40,913 nucleotides of DNA, from NCBI GenBank assembly GCA_022925895.1, contig JAKSYS010000579.1, positions 1-40,913 of the forward strand, read 5' to 3'. The translations under genes were made by a program, and so were the position numbers. Below are positions 32,416 through 40,913 of this stretch, piece after piece; positions within the stretch are counted from its first letter, which is position 1; each line of letters starts with the position of its first letter. Below the pieces are notes generated by a model. The model saw nothing but the letters and a program-made list of their open reading frames with translations, did no database searches and was not told the origin of the DNA. This DNA comes from Fragilaria crotonensis. Taxonomy: Eukaryota; Bacillariophyta; Fragilariophyceae; Fragilariales; Fragilariaceae.

Positions 32416-33317
32416 GATATTCGCCTCCAAACTGGAATGATGCCAACAGACTGGACTAGGGTGACGTGACTCTGCTGAAGCTCGTTTGTTTGTCGCGGAG
32501 TAGCAGGCCCTAGCAAGTGCTCGTTGCCAATCTTGCTTTCGGCCTCGGTTCATATAAAATGGATGTCGTCTTCCTTCTTTTCATCATCAGAAAACGCGTT
32601 GCTATCCATCCAATTCGATTTTCATCGCTCGAAGTAAGCTGCAAAAAATCAGCAAATAGTAAGTACATGCAGTACCAGTACCATGTCCATTCGTAGTCCC
32701 GGTAGATGTTGTACATAGATGTGTTACTCCAGTATTGTACAAGTACCCATTTTCTTCTACCGGTAGATCACCATCGTATTGTATTACATACTGTACCAAA
32801 GTTTAGAGAGGATCTGATGACGGTCTGACAGGTCGTTATGTGCTCGGCCTACGACCTCCAAACGGGTTGCAAGTGTACCTCCGATAAAATAAAAAAATAA
32901 CAGCGCGTGCCGAAATCCAAAACTGTTTCAGCTCGTAGCAGCCCAGTACATTGCTACAGGAGAAAATCCATTTACTATATTAGACACGTACAAAGCTGGT
33001 ACAACATCCAAGCAGTGACAGATTAGTTTTGATGTCAACGATGCACAAAAAACAAAACCAGGAATCGTTTGGTCGTCTACTTTGTGTTGCGATTCGATGT
33101 CCATTCAGTTCTTTCCTTCCTGACTGTTAATAGGGTACCATCCAGTACGTATTGACAGTCAAGGAAGGGATTACTGCAATTGAGACATTGACTGCAGCGC
33201 AAAGGCACAGACTGAGATTGAGGAATGGCACGCTGCTTTTGAAAGCGCTTACAAAGGTCCGTTCATGACATCCGCCACGTCAGTGTAATCAACCTTTCAC
33301 TAACCATTATCAAACTA
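32416..33317. other. Spacer with an inverted repeat
   Basis: This 900-base region lies between two minus-strand genes. It is GTAC-rich at 32650-32800. At 33112-33170 there is an inverted repeat: CCTTCCTGACTGT pairs with ACAGTCAAGGAAGG (one bulged base) across a loop of about 25 bases. It lies about 150 bases beyond the stop of the upstream-lying gene at 33318, so it could be a 3'-UTR hairpin or a relic of a foldback element. Confidence 0.5.
33112..33170. repeat. Imperfect inverted repeat
   Basis: The arms are TTCCTTCCTGACTGTTA and TGACAGTCAAGGAAGG with one bulge. The loop contains a GTACC and an AGTACGT. No duplicated target site was checked beyond the immediate flanks. Confidence 0.6.
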
Positions 33318-34659
33318 CTACAACAGTCTTTTTCTTGATACCGCGTGAAAGCTCCATTCCTCCCTCGCAGTATCACCAAGAAGAACCCATTCAGCTTTCG
33401 CTTCCTCAGTCCACTCATAGTTTTTTGCCTTTCGAGACTCATAAGCCTATGTCTCAGCTTTGCCTTGTCTATCTCGGACTCGTTTCTCAATGAAAAGTCG
33501 CTGCGGTGTGTACCATGCCTTTGCTGCCTCACGGTTGTCGATCACACACTTGCTCTTCTTTTTCGATGCTGTCGTTTCTTTTGTTGTTGCAATTGATACA
33601 TTATGCTCCAACGACACAAGGTTGTTGGCATAATGAACACCGACACCCCAAGCGTATTGTAAGTACTTGATAGTGAAAGGGTTGTGTTGTTGTCGCCGTA
33701 CTTTCCATGACCCTCGACCACGCAATTCTCGCTCACAATGCCTTCCTATTTCTGGAACAGCTGACAGAAAACCCTTCAGCTCTGGTGCCAAGTCGCAACG
33801 AAAGCAACTACGAAAAAGAGCATTCTTTTTTGATGTCGTATGGTTTCCAAACCCAACCTCTCGAGCCCTCCATCCTTTTGACTTGCCAGATTGACAAGCA
33901 ACAGACAAAATATCCTTCAAGGGCTTCGAATCTTTGACTTCGGATTTTCTTGAGGCGGTGTTGTTGTTGGGTTGTTGTTTGTTGTTGGCGCTTTGATCCT
34001 CGCTTATTGAGAGAAGTTGTGCCTCATGCCAGGGACAGTTCTTCAATGTGAGACGGAAAAGTGGCACAGCTTTCTCTGATCGTGTTTTGTTTCCTGCAGC
34101 ATTTTTGGTGTACTTGACATCACATACAATGCTTCCACCAGTGCCGTGGACAGCCTGGACCCAAGCCTCCCCTCCATGTGAAAACTTTCCAGGCGACAAG
34201 TCTTGCAAAACAAGAACATATTGTCCGGGTTCGATTGAAGATTGAGAATCCTTTTGTCCAGTATTTTTGGTTGCCGGCGGTGTTGTCAAGTTAGTAGCCA
34301 ACGTTTGTTCACATCTCGCCTTCCATTCAGCCTCTAGACATTGTCTCTGTTATCGAACTCACAGCATCAGCACGGCTTGCCACCTGGTTAGCTTCTTCCT
34401 CACGGCATGCTCTGAGCAATGCGCAGCCATGTAGCCATGATTGACTGTCGTACCGTGCAAGAGGGCATCCAGCGTCAGGGAAGAGAGTCATCAATTCCTT
34501 GAATATCACGTCAGCGGGTGTATTCTCTCTTTTCAAGTTTTTGACAAGATTCTTGCCAACATCAAGTATGTCATTTGAGCACTTCATGCTCTCAAGGCAT
34601 TGGAAATAGATCCGGAGAACATTGTCCAGGGGAGGGAAGTTTGATGATTGCTGTGTCAT
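33318..34659 (-). CDS. Unknown protein; one frame break and one in-frame stop
   Basis: The start MTQQSSNFPPLDNVLRIYFQ (34659) opens a helical N-terminus up to SSITETM. A one-base break near 34345 leads to CLEAEWKARCEQTLATNL, then a short beta module (GQYVLVLQDLSPGKFSHGGE, WVQAVHGTGGSIVCDVKY) and a basic region with Trp and Cys (KGWRAREVGFGN, SCFRCDLAPELKG). The frame meets TAG at 33447-33449, but the same frame stays open for about 43 more codons with normal composition (YESRKAKNYEWTEEAKAEW) to a TAG at 33318-33320. The extra part may be real, with a base error or mutation at the first stop. The GQYVLV..WVQAV segment resembles a small chromatin-reader or SH3-like barrel, but I cannot name the family. 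Confidence 0.55.
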
Positions 34660-34934
34660 TGTGGTTATGATATGTGTGCCGCCGCGCGCAGTTTTTTGTG
34701 ATAGAACGGACTTGATTTACAGATGTACATACTCTTGTAGAGATGTACTGGGTTCCTACGAGGTATCTCAATTTAGAATTGGTGCAGTCTATTTTTTATC
34801 GGAGGTACACTTGCAACCCGTTTGGAGCTAGTATACGTAAGAACCGCCTGCAGTCCTGCAGATACACCGACGCACCCGTGTAGGCGACCGGAGATATCAT
34901 GGACCACAATCGAGGACTCTGACTATGCATGTAT

Positions 34935-35732
34935 TCATTTATTCAACGAGCAGACTGGAAGAACTAGGTACATTCTTGATAGTTGAACACGATCGATTGC
35001 TACTAAAGTCGACAAGCACTGTGATGGTCTGAGTATTTCGTTACTCGTACCAGTCAACGTTTTGACTTTTGACGCATCATGCCTACGCCGTTCACGTTCT
35101 TTTCCGCTTAAAATTGCGCCAACTATTGTCTTGACGCTATTTTCCATATCAAAGGCCTCTAGTCGAAGGCACTTTGAGTTGATACAGTTCTTCTCGACCA
35201 TGTCCTCGCACAATTGTAGCCTGTTTACCTTCATAGTGAACGCTCCGGGACTCAAGGCCTTGAGGTCTTCAACCTTGGGCGAAACAGTAATTTGAAGAGC
35301 ACTCGGGTTGAATCGTAGTGATTCGCGCACGATACGCTCAGCTGCCATTTCTCTCTGCTTCGTATATCCTCCTACAAGGTTGACAACAACGTCGGCATCG
35401 GTCAGAGTATCTTCTTGGCAACCAAGGAAGTCGCACCCGACAATATCCGTCATATCACCACCATCCCAATCTCGAATGGAAACGTGCGGGCATTCGTCGA
35501 GAAAGGAGCGCCCGACCCAACCAAATTGTTCCGAGACTCGACTCGGCGTCGATGCCAAAAAGGCATTCCGCGCGAGGATTGTAACTTGGTGGTCGGAGAG
35601 TTGAGCCGCCACGCGTGGCCCCAAACGCCCAGTGCCTCCAGCAATCACAATATTGAGTGCCAAAGTCACAACGACTGGTGCACACACAAGAAACGCCAAG
35701 AGGGGGAGGATACATTGTTGTCGTGACATCAT
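34935..35732 (-). CDS. NmrA-like atypical SDR (NAD(P)-binding Rossmann) protein with signal peptide
   Basis: From ATG 35732 (MMSRQQCILPLLAFLVCAPV) the frame runs intact to 34935, 265 residues. The N-terminus is a hydrophobic signal sequence. Right after it comes the nucleotide-binding strand and loop LNIVIAGGTGRLGPRVAAQL, the GGTGxxG motif of atypical short-chain dehydrogenases, at residues about 31-38. QVTILARN then follows, and later DADVVVNLVGGYT, where a strand crosses to the catalytic face. There is no clear YxxxK catalytic pair, as expected for NmrA/Ycf39-like proteins that may be regulatory or assembly factors. Diatom plastid proteins enter through a signal peptide, but I do not see a clear ASAF-type transit motif, so location is open. 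An upstream ATG at 35774 is in frame. It is about 100 bases from the next open frame on the other strand. Confidence 0.75.
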   Translation of the reverse strand: MMSRQQCILPLLAFLVCAPVVVTLALNIVIAGGTGRLGPRVAAQLSDHQVTILARNAFLASTPSRVSEQFGWVGRSFLDECPHVSIRDWDGGDMTDIVGCDFLGCQEDTLTDADVVVNLVGGYTKQREMAAERIVRESLRFNPSALQITVSPKVEDLKALSPGAFTMKVNRLQLCEDMVEKNCINSKCLRLEAFDMENSVKTIVGAILSGKERERRRHDASKVKTLTGTSNEILRPSQCLSTLVAIDRVQLSRMYLVLPVCSLNK

Positions 35733-37457
35733 CCTGGTTTGATTCAAGTGCTGGCAGGAAGTCAGGCTGATCAAGGTTGTGTCCGATGACGAGAGTCCAA
35801 CAATAGAAGATCCAAAATCCTACTCGGAGCACTGGTCATGGAAAATTCCTCTTTATGTACTCCTATCGACGTCTGGCCGCGGCTGCAACGCACCTCTACT
35901 GTACAGTATTTGTCTACTATTACTACATTATGCATACTTACACCAGTGATTCACCCACTGGCTGTCACCAAAACAGCCCCTCATACTTGCATGTTCCTTT
36001 ACTTGTACCATTTCTCACTCTCTAAGTGGAAGTCAGAATTTGGAGGGCTCGATGACCTTGATGTTCCTGCATCAACTTGGAAGCTGAATGAGCCAAATGG
36101 AATCAATTGCTGGGCAATATGTACATTCTTCAATGCACCAAGCAAGTGTGGATGCATGGATGTCAATGATCGTGAAAAGACATACAATAGTAAAAAAAGT
36201 GCAAAACAAAATCTGATCTAATCAGAAGCTTAACAACATTCCAGTCCTTGACTAAAATCCCAGATTTCTAGCTCTCTCCTGCTGCTCATCCACATCGACT
36301 GCAAGTGATACAAGGTTTTCAGGTGGTTTCTTTCTCACCAGGGATCAAACTCTCAACCTTTTTCTAATAGTGCTGGAATAGCCAACTTCACTATGTACCA
36401 TGCCTGACGCACAGCAACAAGAACACAAACATCAAGATGAACCTGCCTGTACTACTTGGAAACTATAATCTAAGTCCAGCAAGCAGTCACAGATAAATTT
36501 TACCACATTTTTTGGGAACGCTTGTGGATCATTTCAATGTACTGGTTCACAACAACATCACTGATTCCAATCAACAATATGCCCTTACCACATTTTTGGG
36601 AATGCTTGTGGATCATTCAATGCTGCACTGTTTCACAGCAACAACAAAATCATTTGAAGTGCATGGCTGTTCGCAAAGCCTTGCTCTGTATGAGCCATCA
36701 TGATGATTTAAAGCAACAGCAATGATCTTCGACCAGGTCCTATTGATCCGTAATTCTTGTGATCTAGTAATTGCTACTTCTTTCTACTTATTGTTGCTTT
36801 GGTAATTAGTTATATGTTCCCAATTAGCTACACTTTGGATTCCTCCGACTCTCATTCTCAAAACTGAAGCTCTTTTCTCCAAGAAATAGCCATCTCAAAC
36901 AAATCATTCACCAAAGGACAAAAGAAACATTGCAGTACACAAACTGTTACAGTTTTGGCACTTTTTGTTGATGGAATCATGCTATGTTTTTATCTTTTTA
37001 CTAACTAAGTTGGCAGATTTGTTGTTGCTTCCAGGAGTTGTACCTGGTACTGGAACCATTAGCACATGCCTGTGGGATGGCGGGTGGGGTAGCGAAAAAA
37101 ATGGTTACGCAGATGTAACATCACCATTGCCATTGATTCGATCACTCATGAGAAAAGTGGGTGATCGATTCTCCATCCAGGTACAGTAATTTCCCAGTAG
37201 TATGGTACTACTGGCTGTCCTTGTTCCGTCATACTCCGACTACGTAGCAACTAAGGCTGTCGGCGTAATGGTGTACTCGGAGTAGTGTACTATGCGCGCT
37301 ACTACTAGTACGCCTACTGCAGTTTGGCCTAGGGTCTTAACTGTAAGGTTTCTCGCAAAACTTCCTACAAAAATTCGTCAAGTTCTGAGAAAATCAGTTT
37401 CTTCGTCCGTTAGCATCGGTCCATCATCGCTAGAAACGACATCAAACCAATGTGACG
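35733..37457. other. A/T-rich spacer without a recognised gene
   Basis: Between the SDR gene (-) and the sulfotransferase-like gene (+), base composition is visibly more A/T-rich than in the genes, with short direct repeats (36501-36668). The 127-codon frame at 35838-36221 has no recognisable features. A short block near 36350 (CAGGGATCAAACTCTCAACC) resembles a tRNA T-arm reverse complement, but the stem does not pair. Confidence 0.5.
36501..36668 (+). repeat. Two tandem copies of an 85-base unit
   Basis: Unit 1 starts at 36501 with TACCACATTTTTTGGGAACG and unit 2 at 36586 with TTACCACATTTTTGGGAATG. Both continue with CTTGTGGATCAT..CAATG, then TTCACA.CAACA. The second half is more diverged. 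It lies in an A/T-rich spacer without genes. Confidence 0.75.
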
Positions 37458-38545
37458 ATGAAGCGAATGAGGCTCCTGTACGCAGCGGCCATATTTGTCG
37501 TTAGTTGGCGGACTTTTGTTGCATTTTTTGGTACCACACAAGTGCCGGTAAGCGTTTCTGAGGACAGCAACCGCCGAGAGAGGCAGAGAGTTGTGATATT
37601 GGCTGGACCACACAAAACTGGCACGACAGGTGTTCAGCAGTGTTTGGTGGACTGGACCATCAAAGCACAGCTCCTAGACCGGTGGCTATGGGCGCTACCA
37701 CCCGTTAGCGAGATGACCGAACTGAAGCTACAGCCATTGGGGCCAGAGAAGAGATTTGCTCCATTGCTGGCTGTTCTGCGCAAAGAAACAATTTTTCGTA
37801 CAGGCCCTGTCGAGGAAGACTCAGCTGTGGCACTGTATCGAAAGCATACTACGAAGGCCTGGAACGAGGAACGAAGTATCGTAATTGGAGCTGAAGCGAT
37901 GGATTTTATAGTCAGTGACAGGCATGATGGGGACCATATTTTGGAAGGCGTCTTGTCCGTATTGCCCTGGAATCAACGCCAACCGTTGACTTATACGGAT
38001 GTGCAAGTCGTGGTCAGCTATCGAACACCACGAACTAGTCATCTCAAATCATTATGGCATGAACATGGCTATCTGAATGAATCACTCTCTGCTTTCTCCT
38101 TCGACCCCATAAATCAAGTCTTCTCTTTCAATCGAACTCACTCGGTCTGGCTCGAAAATTTCTGGCACAAGGGTTGCCTACAACTATCCTTGATTTAAGT
38201 GGTTTGTGGGGTCAGTCGATCGGTATGTGCGAAGCCATTGCGTGCGACGTGCTGCACGTGAAGTGTACCGACGACTATCAAATCATGTCGCTGAAGAACG
38301 AGACACCTTATCGGAAAAATGAGAAACGAGACAGGGGGGCTTTGGATCTGACTGTGCAACAATTAGACGCTATGGAAAAGATAATGACGCTCTATGATTG
38401 TGGTCTCCGCGAGTCCATACTTCGGTTACAACCGCAAATCCTGTTTCAGAAGGCTTTGTTTTCTTCTTGCCAGGGCAGCGAATTTTCCGAATCCTTCGGC
38501 GGGATGGTCAAGTCCATTCAACGTGTAATTCTTAAAGAAAGATAA
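37458..38545 (+). CDS. Type II membrane sulfotransferase-like protein; one frame break
   Basis: The protein starts MKRMRLLYAAAIFVVSWRTF, a short basic start followed by a membrane anchor, as in Golgi type II enzymes. At residues about 45-58 comes VVILAGPHKTGTTGVQQC, the 5'-phosphosulfate-binding loop of PAPS-dependent sulfotransferases (H-K-T-G-T-T). SIVIGAEAMDF and VQVVVSYRTPRTSHLKSLWH follow; the latter fits the 3'-phosphate-binding strand with an Arg and Ser. After ENFWHKG the frame is lost near 38172 and continues as LPTTILDLSGLWGQS to the stop at 38545; one added base would join them. Likely function is transfer of sulfate to glycans or a cell-wall or secreted substrate. The acceptor cannot be told from sequence. 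Confidence 0.75.
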
Positions 38546-38792
38546 CATACTACTTGTTGTATAACGACGATGATCACTGTCAGCTACGCTATCAGTGCCA
38601 GAGTTGACGACAGTGAATTTGGTTGAGGCAAAGAATTAATCCAATGATACTAAAAACTAGATTACTGAATATCTAGGATGGACATCCGCAGCCTCGAGGA
38701 GCACTGAAGAATCCATTGAGTAGGCAGAAGAGGAGATTCTACGTAGGAGAAACCGATCAACCACCATCAGCCACTTCGGATTGTTGAAGCAT

Positions 38793-39308
38793 TCACAGGT
38801 CAACCTGAATCCGCCAGTCATATTCAGGTGAACAGATGAGAGGCTGACACTCACCGACAAGAGAATGCAACAGTTGGATAATAAGTAGAATGGAACAGTA
38901 GCATCGAGGTTGTAAGATCGCTTCAACCATATCATACTCTCGTCCAAGCTTGCGTAACTGCTCCTTCAGCCTTTGATCCATTTTCTTCTCCTTTTCTTCC
39001 TGCTTGTTTCTCAATTTTTCCTGCGTTTTCAATTCGTTTTTACCGACTTCCTTCACATCAGTAAGAAAGAAACGGCTTCCACGAGCAATGGCCTTGGCCG
39101 ACACATATGCTTCTGTTTTGCGCGCCAACGCCTTGGAGGTTTCGAAATTTTCCCGGAGTTCCACCGCCTTGCGACCCTTGGGGTTGTATGTCTTTCGTCC
39201 CTTCGTGGCCACGTTGGCGTTCTTTCGTTTCTGAGCAGCACCTCCCGATTTCTTCTTATTCGGGGCAGAGGCTGCAGCCTTTCCGATTTTTGCAAGGCCT
39301 TGTGCCAT
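38793..39308 (-). CDS. Small basic protein, UPF0390/DUF2462-like
   Basis: The start MAQGLAKIGKAAASAPNKKK followed by a Lys/Arg-rich region with KGRKTYNPKGRKAVELRENF recalls the UPF0390 (C19orf53-type) small basic nuclear proteins. The later part is a highly charged helix (EKLRNKQEEKEKKMDQRLKE, likely coiled coil). The ORF's last 45 residues (from YDMVEAILQPRCYC) look non-conserved. A GTATGA donor after KLGR plus an AG at about 38806 would splice out this tail and give a different C-terminus reaching 38657. The family call is tentative because it rests on composition and the MAQG start. It is divergent from RPB10. Confidence 0.5.
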   Translation of the reverse strand: MAQGLAKIGKAAASAPNKKKSGGAAQKRKNANVATKGRKTYNPKGRKAVELRENFETSKALARKTEAYVSAKAIARGSRFFLTDVKEVGKNELKTQEKLRNKQEEKEKKMDQRLKEQLRKLGREYDMVEAILQPRCYCSILLIIQLLHSLVGECQPLICSPEYDWRIQVDL

Positions 39309-39917
39309 TGTTCACTATATTTCAATTTGCGGTTGTAGATGATGAGGACGGCTGTTCCACTGGCTGAGAGGAATGAATACTAACCCCTTGGTACAATAGT
39401 GTACGCGTAATTGTGGAAAACTCTGCACGAGAGTCCTACAGTATGTCGTGTACTGCGTTTTCCAGATTAGATCAGTTGCGGCTTGCGGCGAACGCGAAGG
39501 ACTTCGTTGGTTTTCATCCTTTTTTCAATGGATGAGATGAAGGCACCATCCGTACAGTACAAGCACCGCGTCTTGCCGTCGACAATGACAGCTGTGCTCC
39601 CTCTCTCCGTGTGAGATACTACCAGATACTAAGTATGCCATATTTGTAGACGTACCACTAGAGTAGGCACTAAACTACTTTGCATACCAGTATTCATAGC
39701 ATGACATATGCATGTGATATCATACATCATCGATCATCGGCCTGCCCTCTGCTCGACAGTACAAAACCCTCGTACAAGTACAGTAGTCGCAGTGTCGCAG
39801 TGTCGAAGCGATGTTTTCGCAACCAGACTCGGCCACATCTCACAACACAGCATCACCTACATTCATAACTGCTGCCTTCGTTAGAGTTCCCGCCATCCAT
39901 CACTTGTTGATAATAAG
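39309..39917. other. Divergent intergenic region
   Basis: The region holds the promoters of the UPF0390-like gene (-) and RPB10 (+). It is rich in AGTAC, GTACAG and TACTAAG-like words at 39380-39790. No gene was recognised. Confidence 0.45.
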
Positions 39918-40224
<307 letters not shown>

Positions 40225-40913
40225 TTGGACTGGGAGTTTCATTGCAGACACACGCTGGGTTATCTCTCGACATAGTATACGGTTGTGGATACGCTGTGCG
40301 CCAACGAAGGAGCGTCTTTTCCAGTTGCTGGTGGAGAGTCCTATTGAGCGGTACAATTGGTGCATCTCAGTATTGTTAGAGCTCGATTCAACTCGCATTG
40401 CCCATTCCATTATGCTTTTGCTTGGATGCGGCACTACAATTGACTGCCACATGCAGTGCTCTATGGTTAATTGTTCATCACGGTGTTCGGTCTTCGGTGT
40501 TGACTAATTCGAGGGAAACCATACCTCATTCGCCATGTATTGGACAACGGATGGCACCAACGATGCCAGCGTTCGCGACGGGATGTCCTGCAACCTTGTC
40601 CTCGTCGTTGGCAACGTTGATCACTCCATGTTACTGAGTGCCGACTTCGCTTACCCGTAGCATCGGCCGGTGTCAAAACGGGATAGCAGCACTAGACTGT
40701 ACCACGGTATGCATGGGTTTTCTATCCACTCGTAGCTCGTTGTAGACTGTGGAGTGTGGAGGGCACCGGTAGTATCGTACCGCATACCACGTGCTACTTC
40801 ACACTGGTACACCGAGTACTGCGTAGAGGTACACCTTTTCTACAGTATCATACCTCGTAGAATTTTGCATCTACTACAAGTATGGATACTGATACTGCAC
40901 CGTAACTGTACTG
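40225..40913. other. Downstream region of RPB10
   Basis: I see short overlapping open frames on both strands (40177-40676), none with recognisable features. The last 230 bases (40690-40913) are rich in GTAC, TACTG and AGTAC words, like the other spacers. Confidence 0.4.

Noticed and set aside
35838-36221. 127-codon plus-strand frame
   Set aside because: Lies in an A/T-rich spacer, no recognisable domain or splice context.
36320-36370. tRNA-like block (minus strand, GTTTGATCCCTGGTG)
   Set aside because: The T-arm stem does not pair and no acceptor or anticodon arm is visible; at most a relic.

Overview
The window looks like nuclear DNA of a unicellular eukaryotic alga, most probably a diatom (stramenopile). 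Genes lie on both strands with short spacers. Introns are small GT-AG introns (mostly 65-90 nt, one of 232 nt) with donors such as GTACGT, GTGAGT and GTAAGT, and some have visible branch points (TACTAAC, CTGAGCTAAC). Several protein families are of a type I associate with diatoms. There are no bacterial operons or ribosome binding sites. The diatom call rests on protein style and intron architecture, not on a marker gene.

Layout. 1-496 (+): 3' end of an NDUFAF6-type complex I assembly factor. 552-1727 (-): PPM1/LCMT-type methyltransferase with a signal peptide. 2468-4173 (+): ConA/LamG-like protein. 4267-4851 (-): PPC/DUF296 protein. 5523-6786 (+): VIT1/CCC1-type iron transporter with four exons. 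6922-7648 (-): weak candidate for a secreted protein. 8572-9545 (-): zinc-knuckle plus RRM protein, divergent from RRP1/NOP52 at 10143-12119 (+). 12520-13819 (-): unknown. 14159-15870 (+): Rossmann oxidoreductase-like protein. 15871-18581: unexplained stretch with coding-like fragments and a TGCTGAC-type repeat. 18582-21358 (+): OSCA/CSC1-type channel. 21359-25326: gene-poor, with two diverged copies of a small gene. 25327-26593 (+): FabF-type ketoacyl synthase. 27798-29898 (+): SAMHD1-like dNTPase. 30063-32415 (-) and 33318-34659 (-): unknown proteins. 34935-35732 (-): NmrA-like SDR. 37458-38545 (+): sulfotransferase-like protein. 38793-39308 (-): small basic UPF0390-like protein. 39918-40224 (+): RNA polymerase subunit RPB10.

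The genes do not form one pathway. Several are housekeeping genes (RPB10, NOP52, the RRM protein, the complex I factor).

The most striking pattern is that many clearly conserved genes are cut by single-base frame breaks. They are especially dense in the channel gene and the ketoacyl synthase (18.6-26.6 kb), while other genes of equal length are intact. Either the consensus is poor there or the genes are decaying. The protein sequence is preserved on both sides of nearly every break, which favours consensus error or very recent loss. I did not find a convincing new multi-gene system. The most interesting biology candidates are the two possible N-termini of the SAMHD1-like gene, the duplicated small genes, the PP1-docking motif in NOP52, and the unexplained 16.1-17.7 kb stretch.
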